64,000 nucleotides of DNA from Alphaproteobacteria bacterium (GCA_017307355.1 JAFKFG010000013.1:54119-118118); one strand, 5' to 3'; positions 44,554-54,906 are shown, numbered from the stretch's first letter. The notes: generated by a model not told the origin, from the sequence alone. Translations and numbers: made by a program.

Positions 44554-46353
44554 TTACGTCTTTTCGGGGTAGACGACTTTCAAATGCAGCTCCTTGAGCT
44601 GCTTGGCGTTTGCCGGGCTGGGCGCGCGCATCAGAAGATCCTGGCCCTGCTGGGTGAGCGGGAACATGGTGACTTCGCGGATATTCTCTTCGCCTGCCAG
44701 GAGCATCACCACCCGCTCCAGGCCCACGGCCAAGCCGCCATGCGGCGGGGCGCCATAGCGGAATGCGTTCAGCATGCCGCCGAAACGCTCTTCGGTTTCG
44801 GCGCGGGCATAGCCGGCGATCTCGAATGCCTTCAGCATCACGTCCGGATCGCGGTTGCGGATGGCGCCCGACAGCATCTCATAGCCGTTGCAGACGATGT
44901 CGTACTGGAAAACCTTGAGGCCCAATATCTCGTCCTTGTCGCCGGAACTGAAAGCGAGGAATTTCTCGCGGTCATATTGCGGCATGGAGAAAGGATTGTG
45001 GGAGAAGTCGATCCGCTTCTCGTCCTCGTTCCATTCATACATGGGATAATCGACCACCCAGCAGAAGCGGAAACGCCCCTGCTCGATCAGGTTCAATTCC
45101 CGGCCGATCCGAGTGCGCGCCAAGCCCGCCAGGGTCGCGGCGCGATCCTGCTTGTCCGCGGCAAAGAACAGGGCATCGCCTGCTTTCACATTGGCCAGCT
45201 TGGCCATCTCGGCCAGCGCCGCAGGCGGAATGAATTTGGCGATCGGGCCTTTACCCGTGAGAACCCCGCTCTCTTCCTCCAACACCACATAGCCCAGGCC
45301 GGGAGCGCCTTCGCTTCGGGCCCATTCATTGAGCTTGTCGAAGAAGCTGCGGGGCTGGGTCGCGGCGCCGGGGGCGGGAATGCCCCGCACGGTCTTGTTC
45401 TTGAACGCCTTGAATTCCACGTCAGCGCGCGCGAACACGGCGCTGAGATCGGCGATGCGGATGGGGTTGCGCAAATCCGGCTTGTCCGAGCCGAATTGCA
45501 GCATCGCGTCGGCATAGGCAATGCGCGGATACGGCGCCTTGTCCACCGCGCGGCCGTCGGCGAATTCCTCGAACACGCCTTGCAGCACCGGCTCGATGGC
45601 GGCGAAGACGTCGTCCTGGGTGACGAAGCTCATTTCCACATCGAGCTGATAGAATTCGCCCGGGCTGCGGTCGGCGCGGCCGTCTTCGTCGCGGAAACAG
45701 GGCGCGATCTGGAAATAGCGGTCGAAGCCCGCCACCTGGATCAGCTGCTTGAACTGCTGAGGCGCCTGGGGCAGCGCATAGAATTCGCCCGGATAGCGGC
45801 GCGACGGCACCAGAAAGTCGCGCGCCCCTTCCGGCGAGGAGGCGGTGAGGATCGGGGTCTGGAACTCGTTGAAGCCTTGCGCATACATGCAATTGCGCAA
45901 CGAGCGGATGATGTTGGAGCGCAGCATGATGTTCTTGTGCAGCCGCTCGCGCCGCAGGTCGAGGAAGCGGTAGGTGAGCCGCGTCTCTTCCGGATAGTCC
46001 ATGTCGCCGAACACCGGCAGGGGCAGTTCCTGCGCCTGGCTCTGGACCGTCGCCGCCTCGATGCGCATCTCCACGTCGCCGGTGGCAAGATCCTTGTTCA
46101 CGGTGTCGTCGGTGCGCGCCACCACCTGGCCGGTCAAGGTGAGTACCCATTCGGAACGGGCGGTGTCGACGGTGGGGAATGCCTTGCCGTCGGGCTCGAT
46201 CACGCATTGGGTGATGCCGTAATGGTCGCGCAGGTCGATGAAAATCAGCCCGCCATGGTCGCGGCGGCGATGGACCCAGCCCGACAGGCGAACCGTCTGG
46301 CCGACATCGGATTTGCGGAGCTGGCCGCAGGTATGAGTGCGATAGGCGTGCAT
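44554..46353 (-). CDS. aspS: Aspartyl-tRNA synthetase
   Basis: A 599-residue class II synthetase. N-terminal OB-fold anticodon domain ([45 protein letters not shown]), motif 2 [34 protein letters not shown], a GAD insertion domain (about 285-420), and motif 3 [28 protein letters not shown]. Length is normal for bacterial AspRS. Faces atpF across a shared terminator. Confidence 0.97.
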   Translation of the reverse strand: MHAYRTHTCGQLRKSDVGQTVRLSGWVHRRRDHGGLIFIDLRDHYGITQCVIEPDGKAFPTVDTARSEWVLTLTGQVVARTDDTVNKDLATGDVEMRIEAATVQSQAQELPLPVFGDMDYPEETRLTYRFLDLRRERLHKNIMLRSNIIRSLRNCMYAQGFNEFQTPILTASSPEGARDFLVPSRRYPGEFYALPQAPQQFKQLIQVAGFDRYFQIAPCFRDEDGRADRSPGEFYQLDVEMSFVTQDDVFAAIEPVLQGVFEEFADGRAVDKAPYPRIAYADAMLQFGSDKPDLRNPIRIADLSAVFARADVEFKAFKNKTVRGIPAPGAATQPRSFFDKLNEWARSEGAPGLGYVVLEEESGVLTGKGPIAKFIPPAALAEMAKLANVKAGDALFFAADKQDRAATLAGLARTRIGRELNLIEQGRFRFCWVVDYPMYEWNEDEKRIDFSHNPFSMPQYDREKFLAFSSGDKDEILGLKVFQYDIVCNGYEMLSGAIRNRDPDVMLKAFEIAGYARAETEERFGGMLNAFRYGAPPHGGLAVGLERVVMLLAGEENIREVTMFPLTQQGQDLLMRAPSPANAKQLKELHLKVVYPEKT

Positions 46354-46486
46354 GGCAAACCCTTGGGAAAGGGCGGTTTCTGGCGGTTTATGAAGGGCGG
46401 GTCAAGAGAGCCGGGAAGGCCCGCAACCCCTCGGTTTTTCCTGTCATATCGCCCAGCTAGGCTGCCCCGGTCCAAGGGAATCGCTC

Positions 46487-48295
46487 ATGAAAGCCGTCTT
46501 TGCCGCCGCCCTGCTGCTAGGCCTTGGCCTGCCGTCCGCCCAGGCCCAACCTGCCCAAGATCGGGCCCCTCGCCCGCACAATGTGATCATCTTCGTGGCC
46601 GATGGCCTGCGCTATGGCAGCGTCGACCCCGCCACCATGCCCAATCTGGCGCGGTTGAAATCGGAAGGTGTGGACTTCACCAACAGCCATTCGCTCTATC
46701 CCACCGTGACCACGGTGAATGCTTCGGCGATCGCCACCGGCCATTACATCGGCGACACCGGCAATTTCGGCAACACGCTCTATGTGGGCCGGCCCATGAT
46801 CAGCCTGAAGAACTCGCCTTTGGGCTTCCTGGAAAACGACACCGTCCTGGACGAGATGAACCAGAAATTCGGCGGTAACTATCTGAACGAAACGACTTTG
46901 ATTGCCGCCGCCCGCGCCAAGGGCTGGCAGACCGCCATCATCGGCAAGGAAGGCCCTGCCCGCATCCAGGATTCCACGGCCGCCGCCGACGGCAATGAAA
47001 CATTGATCGTGGACGATTCCACCGGCGGCGAAGGCGGGTTGGGCCTGCCCACCTGGTTCAGCGCCAATATGCGCCAGGCCTTTGTCGGCCCGGTCGCGCC
47101 CAAGCCCGCCGTTCCGGCGATCGAGCAAGAAGTCTGGCTGATGAAGGCCACTATCCGCATCGTGCTGCCGCATTTCCGCGAAACCGGAAAACCGTTCGCG
47201 CTGCTGTTCTGGTCGCGCGATCCGGACATCAGCAAGCATAATGGCCGGGACAGCATCGGCGAGATGATCCCCGGCATCAATGGACCGAGCGGGTTGGCCG
47301 GCACGCGCAATGCCGATGTCATGCTGGGCCAGTTGTTGGATTATCTGAAGCAGACGGGGCTGGATCAGACCACCGATGTCTTCGTGACCGCCGATCATGG
47401 CTTCGCCACGGTGAGCCATGTGACCGCCACCAGCCCCTCCGCGCACATGGATCCCGCCGCGCCCCTGACCGATCTGCAATCCGGGTTCCTGGCGATGGAT
47501 CTGGCTGCCACCCTGGGCCTGCCGCTGCGGCTGCCCGGCGATACCGGCGCGCCGGTGGATGTCGGCAATGGCGGAAAGCTTCCCGGCGGTTCGGGCATGC
47601 TGGGCAACGATCCGCTTCATCCCGAAGTGGTGGTGGCGGCCAATGGCGGCACGGACATGATCTATCTGCCGGCGATGAACGCAAAGGATCTTGGCCCGGC
47701 CAAGGAGATGGCGGGCGATATCGTCAAATTCCTGCTGGCGCAGGACTATGTCAGCGGCGTTTTCGTGCATGACAAGCTGGGCAAAATTCCCGGCGCTCTG
47801 TCGATGAGCGATGTCGGGTTGATGGGCTCCGCGCAAACGCCGCAGCCGGCCATCTTCGTCAATTTCCGCTCTTTCTCGACCGGCTGCGAAAACGAGCTGC
47901 AATGCACGATCGCGATCTCGGACACGCCGCTCGCCACCGGGCAAGGCAATCATGGCAGCTTCAGCCGGGCCGAAACCCGCAACTTCATGGCCGCCATCGG
48001 ACCCAGCTTCAAACGGGGGTATGCCGACCCGGCCCCGGTTTCGAATGCGGACATCGCCCCCACCCTGGCCCATGCGATGGGATTTGCCCTGCCGTCCAAG
48101 GGCACCTTGAAGGGCCGGGTGATCTCCGAAGCCTTGACGGGCGGGGCGGAGGTCGCGGTCCAGAGCCAGGTTCTCAAATCGGAACCCGGTCCGGGCGGGA
48201 TCCGGACCATCCTCAACCTCCAGTCCGTGGGCCCGGTCCGCTATTTCGATGCGGCGGGTTTCGAGGGCAAGACTGTGGGCCTCAGGGCACAATAG
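46487..48295 (+). CDS. Secreted alkaline-phosphatase superfamily protein (phosphodiesterase-like)
   Basis: A 602-residue protein with signal peptide 1-21 (ends AQAQ). The metal site begins NVIIFVADGLRYGSVD (Asp), with TVTTVNASAIATGHYIGDTG where the nucleophile Thr is expected, and VFVTADHGFATVSH and a late His (GQGNHGSFSRAETRNF). The pattern matches type I phosphodiesterase/nucleotide pyrophosphatase members of the alkaline phosphatase superfamily. Substrate unknown; periplasmic location. Monocistronic, with rnd 76 bases downstream. Confidence 0.85.
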   Translation: MKAVFAAALLLGLGLPSAQAQPAQDRAPRPHNVIIFVADGLRYGSVDPATMPNLARLKSEGVDFTNSHSLYPTVTTVNASAIATGHYIGDTGNFGNTLYVGRPMISLKNSPLGFLENDTVLDEMNQKFGGNYLNETTLIAAARAKGWQTAIIGKEGPARIQDSTAAADGNETLIVDDSTGGEGGLGLPTWFSANMRQAFVGPVAPKPAVPAIEQEVWLMKATIRIVLPHFRETGKPFALLFWSRDPDISKHNGRDSIGEMIPGINGPSGLAGTRNADVMLGQLLDYLKQTGLDQTTDVFVTADHGFATVSHVTATSPSAHMDPAAPLTDLQSGFLAMDLAATLGLPLRLPGDTGAPVDVGNGGKLPGGSGMLGNDPLHPEVVVAANGGTDMIYLPAMNAKDLGPAKEMAGDIVKFLLAQDYVSGVFVHDKLGKIPGALSMSDVGLMGSAQTPQPAIFVNFRSFSTGCENELQCTIAISDTPLATGQGNHGSFSRAETRNFMAAIGPSFKRGYADPAPVSNADIAPTLAHAMGFALPSKGTLKGRVISEALTGGAEVAVQSQVLKSEPGPGGIRTILNLQSVGPVRYFDAAGFEGKTVGLRAQ

Positions 48296-48371
48296 CGCCA
48301 GACCGTACTTTTCCCGGCCGGCGCGCCCCTTTTTCCAGGATAGTTGGGGCCGAATCCGCTATCACGGCCGG

Positions 48372-49535
48372 ATGCGGATTGTCGAAACAAACGAGGCGCT
48401 GGCGGCTTTTGTCGGCGAGCTGTCCTCGGCCCCCTATCTGGCGCTGGATACCGAATTCCTCCGCGACCAGACCTATTACCCGAAACTTTGCCTGATCCAG
48501 GTGGCGGCCCCCGGTGGGCTGGAAGCGATCATCGATCCTCTCGCCCCTGGGATGGACCTGACGCCTTTCTACGAACTCCTAAAGCGGCCGGATATCGCCA
48601 AGGTGCTGCATGCCGCGCGCCAGGACATCGAAATCTTTTACCTCCAGGGCGGCGTTTTGCCCGACCCGTTGTTCGATACCCAGGTGGCGGCGATGGTGTG
48701 CGGTTTCGGAGATGCGGCCTCGTATGAAACCCTCGCGCGCAAGCTGGCGCATGTGGAGATCGACAAATCCGCCCGCTTCACCGATTGGAGCCATCGCCCG
48801 CTGAGCAAGCGCCAGCTGGAATATGCCCTGGCCGATGTCACCCATCTGAGGGTGATCTACGAAAAACTGTCGGCGCAGCTGAGCCGCACCGGCCGCAGCA
48901 GCTGGGTGGAAGAAGAAATCTCCGCCCTGAAGGATCCCAAACTCTATCGCCTCGATCCCGAACTGGCCTGGAAGCGACTGAAGCCGCGTACCAGCAACAA
49001 GCGCTTCCTGGCCATGCTGGCCTCGCTGGCGGCCTGGCGGGAGCGCGAGGCCCAGTCCCGGGATGTCCCGCGCGGACGCGTCCTCAAGGACGAAGCCTTG
49101 ACCGAGATCGCGGCCCATCCGCCGGAAAGCGATGAAGCGCTGGAACGCATCCGGGCCGTGCCCAAGGGGTTTGCCAACTCCCGGCTGGGCAAGGGCCTGA
49201 TGGAAGCGGTGGAAGCCGGACACACTGCCCCGCCGCCGGATGGGATCATGGGCATGCCCGCGCGCCGCAAGCGCGAGCCCTCGCCCGCCGCCATCGATCT
49301 GCTCAAGACCTTACTCAGGCTTCGCGCCGAAGCCGCCAATGTCGCCCCGCGCCTGATCGCCAATGCCGAGGACATCGAAAAGCTGGCTGCCTTTGAGGAC
49401 GAGGATGTCGCCGCGCTGCGCGGCTGGCGCGCGGATGTCTTCGGCAATGACGCCAAGGCCCTGCGCAAGGGGGATCTGGCCATCGCCCTGGAAAATGGCG
49501 AAGCTGTGATCGTCGAGCTGGAGGAAGAAGCATGA
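48372..49535 (+). CDS. rnd: Ribonuclease D
   Basis: A 387-residue 3'-5' exoribonuclease of the DEDDy family, acting in tRNA 3' maturation. Exo I is YLALDTEFLRDQTYYP, exo II is VLHAARQDIEIFY, exo III is LEYALADVTHLRVIYEKL. An HRDC domain (about 210-290) follows. ATG 48372 chosen because the family starts just before the exonuclease fold; the ribosome binding site is weak. The next gene starts inside its stop (ATGA). Confidence 0.93.
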   Translation: MRIVETNEALAAFVGELSSAPYLALDTEFLRDQTYYPKLCLIQVAAPGGLEAIIDPLAPGMDLTPFYELLKRPDIAKVLHAARQDIEIFYLQGGVLPDPLFDTQVAAMVCGFGDAASYETLARKLAHVEIDKSARFTDWSHRPLSKRQLEYALADVTHLRVIYEKLSAQLSRTGRSSWVEEEISALKDPKLYRLDPELAWKRLKPRTSNKRFLAMLASLAAWREREAQSRDVPRGRVLKDEALTEIAAHPPESDEALERIRAVPKGFANSRLGKGLMEAVEAGHTAPPPDGIMGMPARRKREPSPAAIDLLKTLLRLRAEAANVAPRLIANAEDIEKLAAFEDEDVAALRGWRADVFGNDAKALRKGDLAIALENGEAVIVELEEEA

Positions 49536-50011
49536 AACGGATCGCGGGCTGCGCCGCCCTATTGGCGCTCATCGCCTCGCCGGCATTCGCCGCCGACTAT
49601 GCCACCCTGGTCCTGACCACGACCGCGAATGCGACGCCGGAAAAAGCCTGGTCGCGCATCGGCGATTATTGCGCCATCAAGGATTGGCTGGGACTGGCCT
49701 GCAAGATCACCAAGGGCGACGGAGCGGTCGGCACCATGCGCGATCTCGACAATGGCCGGGTGGTGGAGATGATGGTGGCCAAAACGCCCTTCTCCTACAC
49801 CTACATCCAGCCGCTCAATCCCGCGAATCTCTATCACGGCACCCTGGCGGTCGAGCCGGACGGCGCCGGGCACAGCCGGATCGTCTATACGATCCTCTAC
49901 GATCAGGAGCCGCTGGGCACCGAAGAAGCCAAGGCGGCCGGCCGCAAGCAGCGCACCGACCGCTTCACGGCGGCCCTGGCGAAAATGAAATCGATGGCGG
50001 AAGCGCCGTAA
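49532..50011 (+). CDS. Secreted SRPBCC-fold protein
   Basis: A 159-residue protein with signal peptide (1-20, ends AFAA) and a START/SRPBCC-like domain: TANATPEKAWSRIGDYCAIKDWLG, MRDLDNGRVVEMMV, FSYTYIQPLNP, HSRIVYTILYDQE. SRPBCC proteins bind hydrophobic ligands; here the secreted location suggests a periplasmic lipid or polyketide binder, which is only inference. Overlaps rnd by four bases. Confidence 0.76.
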   Translation: MKRIAGCAALLALIASPAFAADYATLVLTTTANATPEKAWSRIGDYCAIKDWLGLACKITKGDGAVGTMRDLDNGRVVEMMVAKTPFSYTYIQPLNPANLYHGTLAVEPDGAGHSRIVYTILYDQEPLGTEEAKAAGRKQRTDRFTAALAKMKSMAEAP

Positions 50012-50023
50012 GGCTCCGCCCCC

Positions 50024-50734
50024 CTAGGCTTCGTCCAAATTGACGCTGCCGGTGGCCAGATCCTGGGCTTCCTCGCCCTCGTAAGGGTCTTCGTCGGGCC
50101 CCAGGCCGTCCGAGGGATTGGGTACGTCGAAGCCGGACGGTGGAATGGCTTCCAGGAAGCCGGCCGCCTTGAGCTCGTCCAGGCCCGGCAAATGGCCCAC
50201 GCTTTCCAGGCCGAACTGGACCAGGAAGGCTTCGCTGGTGCCGTAGGTGACCGGCCGGCCGGGAGTCCGCTTGCGGCCCCGGATCTTCACCCAGCCCACT
50301 TCCATCAAGGTGTCGATGGTCCCCTTGGACATCACCACGCCGCGAATATCCTCGATCTCGGCCCGGGTGACGGGCTGGTGATAGGCGATGATGGCCAGGG
50401 TCTCGATCGCGGCCTTGGAAAGACGCTTCTGCTCCGGCTGCTCTTTGCGCAGTAGGAAGGCCAGATCCGCCGCCGTCCGGAACTGATATTTTCCAGCGAT
50501 ACAGCAAAGATTTACACCGCGCTTCTCATAAACCGCTTGAAGCGACGAAATCAGCGCCGGAACGTCGGCGCCTTCCGGCAGGGATGTAGACAACGCCTTC
50601 TGGTCGAGCGGCTCCCCGGCGGCAAACAGCAACGCCTCGACCATCCTCAGATGTTCCGGGTTCACGGCGGGGGATTCGGTCTGAACGTCCATCTCGGTTT
50701 CGATTGTCGCTATCAATGTTGCCACACGGTTCAT
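50024..50734 (-). CDS. scpB: Segregation and condensation protein B
   Basis: A 236-residue winged-helix kleisin-associated protein that joins SMC-ScpA. RMVEALLFAAGEPLDQKALS, LRKEQPEQKRLSKAAIETLAIIAYHQPVTRAEIEDIRGV and GRPVTYGTSEAFLVQFGLE are signatures. Acidic C-terminal tail. The ATG at 50734 begins one base after the scpA stop; GGGGGCG lies upstream. Last gene of the SPOR-nagZ-scpA-scpB run. Confidence 0.95.
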   Translation of the reverse strand: MNRVATLIATIETEMDVQTESPAVNPEHLRMVEALLFAAGEPLDQKALSTSLPEGADVPALISSLQAVYEKRGVNLCCIAGKYQFRTAADLAFLLRKEQPEQKRLSKAAIETLAIIAYHQPVTRAEIEDIRGVVMSKGTIDTLMEVGWVKIRGRKRTPGRPVTYGTSEAFLVQFGLESVGHLPGLDELKAAGFLEAIPPSGFDVPNPSDGLGPDEDPYEGEEAQDLATGSVNLDEA

Positions 50735-50735
50735 G

Positions 50736-51560
50736 TCACGCCCCCGTTTCCGGTGCCAGTGGTGCGTGAGGCCCTGACCTGTCACGCACATAAATCTCTT
50801 CGAACGGCGCCCCCTGGTTCAGTTCGACTTTGCCGTCCCGGGCCAGCTCCAGGCAGGCCAGGAGGGTCGATGCCAGGGCAGACCGCCGCCGCTGCCCGCC
50901 CTGCCAGTCGGGCGGCAGGAGGCGACTCAGCCCACTCCAATCGCCGATCCGGCCCAGCATCCGCTCCAGGCGCTCGCGGGCTTCCTCGATCTGCAGGACC
51001 GGCGACACCACCGGCTTGTAAGCCTTGCCGCCCAGCCGGCGGGCCCGGTCGGTGGCATAGGCGGTCAGAAGGTCATAGAGCGTGTCCTTGTAGGTCCTGA
51101 GCTTGACCACATTGACCGGCTCCGGATCGCCCCGGCCGAACACATCCCGGTCCAGCCTTTCGCGGTTCATCAGCCGGGTCGCGGCCGCCCGCATCGCATC
51201 CAGCCGCTGCAACCGCCAGCGCAGCCTTGTCGCCATTTCGTCGGCGCTGGGCTCGCCCTCCGGCGTCTTTTCCTGCGGCAGCACCAGGCGGGATTTGAGA
51301 TAGGCCAGCCACGCCGCCATCACCAGATAATCGGCGGCCAGTTCCAGATTGATCTTCCGGGCCGCTTCGATGAATTCCAGATATTGCTCGGCCAGCTTCA
51401 GCACCGAGATCTTGGCGATATCGACTTTCTGGTTGCGGGCAAGCGTCAGGAGCAGGTCGAGCGGCCCCTCGAACCCGTCCACCGTCACCACCAAGGCATC
51501 GTCGTCGGCCGCGATGGCGGTCGATTCGAAATCGTCGAAATTTTCCGCTGTGTCGGTCAT
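50736..51560 (-). CDS. scpA: Segregation and condensation protein A
   Basis: A 274-residue kleisin bridging SMC heads. FEGPLDLLLTLARNQKVDIAKISVLKLAEQYLEF and AADYLVMAAWLAYLKSRLVLP are the N-terminal family motifs; the C-terminal winged helix includes STLLACLELARDGKVELNQ. Start overlaps the nagZ stop by ATGA. It functions with smc (38364-41819) and scpB. Confidence 0.95.
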   Translation of the reverse strand: MTDTAENFDDFESTAIAADDDALVVTVDGFEGPLDLLLTLARNQKVDIAKISVLKLAEQYLEFIEAARKINLELAADYLVMAAWLAYLKSRLVLPQEKTPEGEPSADEMATRLRWRLQRLDAMRAAATRLMNRERLDRDVFGRGDPEPVNVVKLRTYKDTLYDLLTAYATDRARRLGGKAYKPVVSPVLQIEEARERLERMLGRIGDWSGLSRLLPPDWQGGQRRRSALASTLLACLELARDGKVELNQGAPFEEIYVRDRSGPHAPLAPETGA

Positions 51561-52567
51561 GCCATTGCCAACAGTTGCGTCAGGCGCGCCTCGGCGGCGC
51601 CGGGGTCGAAGACATCCGGCTGGATCAGGTGGGACAGCGCCGCGTCCGCCCGCTTCAGGGATACGCCTTCCAGGGTTTTCGTTTCCGACGCCACCAGTTT
51701 CATCTCATCCATTTTGCCGTTGCAGTGGAGCACCACGTCGCAGCCGGCAAACAAGGCCGCCCGCGCGCGGACATCCAACGGGCCGTCCAGCGCCTGCATC
51801 GACAGGTCGTCGGACAGCAACAATCCGTCAAATCCTATCTCACCCCGGATCACATCCCGAATGACTTTCGGGCTGGTGGTCGCAGGTCGCTGTGGATCAA
51901 TCGAATCGTAAACGACATGGGCGGTCATCGCCATCGGGCATAGATCCAGGCTCCGGAAGGTGACGAAATCGCTGGCCGACAGTTCCTCGGCCTCTGCCTC
52001 CACCCGGGGCAGCGCCAGATGGCTGTCGGCCCCTGCCCGGCCGTGACCGGGAATGTGCTTCATCACCGGCAACACGCCGCCTTCGATCAGGCCTTCGATC
52101 TGGGCGCGGCCGAGATCGATCACGGTGGCGGGATCATGCGCAAAAGCCCGGTCGCCGATCACGTCATGGGCGCCGGCCACCGGGACATCCAGCACCGGAA
52201 GACAATCGACATTGATGCCCAGTCCCGCCAGATCGTGCGCGATCAACCGGGCATTGAGATAGGTCGCTTCCCGCGCCTTTTCCGGATTCTGCGTATGAAG
52301 CTCGCCGAACCGGGCCGCGGGCGGACGCGCATGCCAATAAGGCGGCTTGAGCCGCGCCACCCGGCCGCCTTCCTGATCGATCAGAACCGGCGCGGAGGCA
52401 TCGCCGACCGTTTCCCGCAAGGCCCGCACCAGCGAGCGCACCTGATCGGGGGTCTGGACGTTGCGGCCGAAGAGAATGAAACCCCACGGGCGCGCATCGC
52501 GGAAAAAATCCCGTTCCTCGGCGGACAAGGTAAGCCCGCCACAGCCATAAATCGCTCGGGATCGCAT
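51557..52567 (-). CDS. nagZ: Beta-N-acetylhexosaminidase
   Basis: A 336-residue glycoside hydrolase family 3 enzyme of cytosolic peptidoglycan recycling that removes N-acetylglucosamine from anhydro-muropeptides. LIDQEGGRVARLKPP, GINVDCLPVLDVP, the general acid/base motif KHIPGHGRAGADSHLALP and LLSDDLSMQAL (nucleophile Asp) are present. Length typical. Overlaps the SPOR gene stop by one base and scpA by four, a conserved alphaproteobacterial arrangement. Confidence 0.95.
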   Translation of the reverse strand: MRSRAIYGCGGLTLSAEERDFFRDARPWGFILFGRNVQTPDQVRSLVRALRETVGDASAPVLIDQEGGRVARLKPPYWHARPPAARFGELHTQNPEKAREATYLNARLIAHDLAGLGINVDCLPVLDVPVAGAHDVIGDRAFAHDPATVIDLGRAQIEGLIEGGVLPVMKHIPGHGRAGADSHLALPRVEAEAEELSASDFVTFRSLDLCPMAMTAHVVYDSIDPQRPATTSPKVIRDVIRGEIGFDGLLLSDDLSMQALDGPLDVRARAALFAGCDVVLHCNGKMDEMKLVASETKTLEGVSLKRADAALSHLIQPDVFDPGAAEARLTQLLAMA

Positions 52568-53508
52568 TATTTACCCAGGAAGCAGCTGCCGCCGTCCGCC
52601 TTCAGGCGATCACACAGCGCCGAGGCGACATCCTTGCTGGGGAAACCGGCGATCCTGAGGCGGAACCAAGTGCCCTTCTCGCCGAGATCGACCTGCTTCA
52701 CGTCCGGCGAATAACCCGCCAGCAGCGAGGCATGCTTGGTCTTGTAGGTGGACCAGGCCCGGTCCGCATCGGCCTGGGACTTATAGGCCCCGATCTGCAG
52801 AACCGACGCGCCCGCCGCAACGGGCGCGGCCACAGCCGGAGTGCTGGCGGCGACCGGTGCCGCAGGTTTGGGTGCCGGCGCAGGCGTGACCGGCGCGCTC
52901 GCGGTATTCAGCGCCCGAGGCGGCGCGGTGGCGGGACCGATCGGCGCGGCAGGCTGCGGCGGCAGTTGCGATGCCTTCAGCGCGGGCGCGGGTTTGGGTG
53001 CCGGCGTCGCGGCCGCGACTTTGGCAGGCGCTGCCGGAGCGGGTGTCGCCGGAGCAGGCGCGGCGGGAGTTGCGGCTTTTGCAGCGGGAGCCGGCGCAGG
53101 CGTTTCCGTCAAAGCCGGTTTTGTCGCGGGAGGCGGCGATGCCGGAGCCGCAGCGGCGGTTTTGGCGGGTGCTGCCGGCGCGGCGGCAGGCGCTGCGTCG
53201 TCATCCGGCGGCGCCGGCTGCTCATAGATCTTGAAGCCCTTATAGGGTTCCGCGGCGCCGCCGGGATTGTCCGGCGCCAACCGCGCCGGCCCCGCATCGG
53301 CAGTGATGACCGGCGTCTCGCCCCGTCCGCGGGCAACGCCTTCGCTATAGGCCAGCCAGACAAATCCCGCGAACATCGCCAGCACCAGAAGCGCCAGCAC
53401 GATCAGAAGCGGAAGGCGGGAACCTTCGACGTCTTCGTCATCCTCGGACGCATCATAGACCCGCGCATCGTCGCCGGGTTCATAAAGGCCGCGCTCGTGC
53501 TGGGGCAT
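52567..53508 (-). CDS. SPOR domain membrane protein
   Basis: A 313-residue protein with a cytoplasmic acidic N-terminus, one transmembrane segment (about 32-55, LPLLIVLALLVLAMFAGFVWLAY), a long Pro/Ala linker (about 90-230) and a C-terminal SPOR domain (VLQIGAYKSQADADRAWSTYKTKH, FRLRIAGFPSKDVASALCDRL). SPOR domains bind denuded glycan strands at the division septum. Start ATG 53508 chosen with GGACG upstream. It precedes nagZ and scpAB, linking division and chromosome genes. Confidence 0.88.
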   Translation of the reverse strand: MPQHERGLYEPGDDARVYDASEDDEDVEGSRLPLLIVLALLVLAMFAGFVWLAYSEGVARGRGETPVITADAGPARLAPDNPGGAAEPYKGFKIYEQPAPPDDDAAPAAAPAAPAKTAAAAPASPPPATKPALTETPAPAPAAKAATPAAPAPATPAPAAPAKVAAATPAPKPAPALKASQLPPQPAAPIGPATAPPRALNTASAPVTPAPAPKPAAPVAASTPAVAAPVAAGASVLQIGAYKSQADADRAWSTYKTKHASLLAGYSPDVKQVDLGEKGTWFRLRIAGFPSKDVASALCDRLKADGGSCFLGK

Positions 53509-53664
53509 TGGGTGTTCGTCCGAATCTGGGCTTTGGCACTTTAGCATCCGCGATAGGGCGAATCACCAATTCTCCACCCCATCCCTGGGGACGGTTTGAC
53601 GGGCACGCTTAAAGCGCCTTTTCCCCGATTGCACCAAAGCGGCCCGGCATCGCAACGGGCGGGG
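53509..53664. other. Spacer between dgt and the SPOR gene
   Basis: A 156-base spacer on the minus-strand reading path with two GAATC sites and A/T patches likely to hold the promoter of the SPOR-nagZ-scpAB run. No arginyl-tRNA synthetase gene is present here, unlike in many relatives. Confidence 0.4.
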
Positions 53665-54906
53665 TTAATCCAGGGAAATTTTTGTTCCGGTGACGCGGGC
53701 ATGTTCCGACAGAGCGTAATTGTCGGTCATGCCGGCGATATAGTCCCGCACCACCCGGCGCGTGGCGGGATCGCCGGCCGCGCCGCATTGGGCGGCCCAA
53801 TCGGCCGGCAGCAATGCCGGCTCGGCCGCCAGCGCCAGGAACAGATCCGTCACCACACCCTGGGCCCGCGTCATGGTGCCGATCACGCGGGGATGGCGAT
53901 ACATCCGGGCGAAGAGAAATTCCTTGAGCGCGCGGACATGTTCCAGCATGCCGGCGGAAAATCCCGCCAGCGCCTGCGGCACGGCCCGGACATCGGCGGC
54001 GCTGCCTGGCGCCGCGGCCGCCAGGCGGGCCCGGGTTTCGCTGAGGACGTCATCCATCAGCGCACTCATCAGTGTACGGATCAGCTCACCGATAAAGCGG
54101 CTGAGTTCCAACTCACCGCGGCGGCCTTGAAGGGCGCGAACGTGATCGCCCGCCAGCGGCGCTCCCGCCAGATCGGCGATGCCGAACAATCCGGCGCGCA
54201 GCCCGTCATCGATGTCGTGGTTGATGTAAGCGATGTCGTCGGCAAGCGCCGCGATCTGTGCTTCCAGCCCCGGCCAGCGGGTGAGATCGAGCGACCAGCG
54301 CGCATCGAACCCCGCGATGGGTCCGGGCACGTTGCGAACGATCGGCCCGTTATGCTTGACCAGCCCTTCCAGCGTTTCCCAGGTCAGGTTGAGGCCGTCG
54401 AAATCCGCATAGCGATGCTCCAATTTGGTGACCAGACGCAGCGCATGGGCGTTATGGTCGAAACCGCCAATGTCCTGGGTTACCGCGTTGAGCGCTTCCT
54501 CGCCCGAATGGCCAAAGGGCGTGTGTCCCAGATCGTGGCTGAGCGCCACGGTCTCGGCCAGATCCTCGTCCACCGCCAGAATGCGGGCCAGGCTGCGGGC
54601 CAGCTGGGCGACTTCGACCGAGTGAGTAAGCCGGGTGCGGAAATAATCGCCTTCATGCTGAACGAAGACCTGGGTCTTGTGCTTGAGACGGCGGAAGGCC
54701 GAGGAATGAATGATCCGGTCGCGGTCCCGGCTGTAGCAGGTCCGGGTGGAACTCTCGTTTTCAGGGTAAAAGCGGCCGCGGCTTTGGGCGGGACGGGTGG
54801 CAAAGACCGCTGAGACAGCGGGGGGATTGAACAAGGGGCCCAGCAAATGGCCGGGCGGAGGCGGGTCGGCCTGTATCTGGCCCTTTGCGGATGCCATGGC
54901 CGGCAT
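53665..54906 (-). CDS. dgt: Deoxyguanosinetriphosphate triphosphohydrolase-like protein
   Basis: A 413-residue HD-domain dNTPase. RDRIIHSSAFRRLKHKTQVFV, the HD-domain His in RLTHSVEVAQLARSLAR, LSHDLGHTPFGHSGEEAL and ADDIAYINHDIDDGLRAG carry the metal ligands. It hydrolyses dNTPs to deoxynucleoside and triphosphate. Starts at ATG 54906 or 54897. Divergent from erpA with 39 bases between, a conserved pairing. Confidence 0.93.
   Translation of the reverse strand: MPAMASAKGQIQADPPPPGHLLGPLFNPPAVSAVFATRPAQSRGRFYPENESSTRTCYSRDRDRIIHSSAFRRLKHKTQVFVQHEGDYFRTRLTHSVEVAQLARSLARILAVDEDLAETVALSHDLGHTPFGHSGEEALNAVTQDIGGFDHNAHALRLVTKLEHRYADFDGLNLTWETLEGLVKHNGPIVRNVPGPIAGFDARWSLDLTRWPGLEAQIAALADDIAYINHDIDDGLRAGLFGIADLAGAPLAGDHVRALQGRRGELELSRFIGELIRTLMSALMDDVLSETRARLAAAAPGSAADVRAVPQALAGFSAGMLEHVRALKEFLFARMYRHPRVIGTMTRAQGVVTDLFLALAAEPALLPADWAAQCGAAGDPATRRVVRDYIAGMTDNYALSEHARVTGTKISLD

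Noticed and set aside
44533..46878. Open frame of about 780 codons antisense to aspS
   Set aside because: Covers aspS and its terminator on the other strand, with low-complexity residues and no motif; aspS is unambiguous.
48318..48343. GC palindromes followed by CTTTTTCC after the phosphodiesterase-like gene
   Set aside because: The two 8-bp self-complementary blocks cannot form a stable looped stem next to the T-run, so it was not called a terminator.
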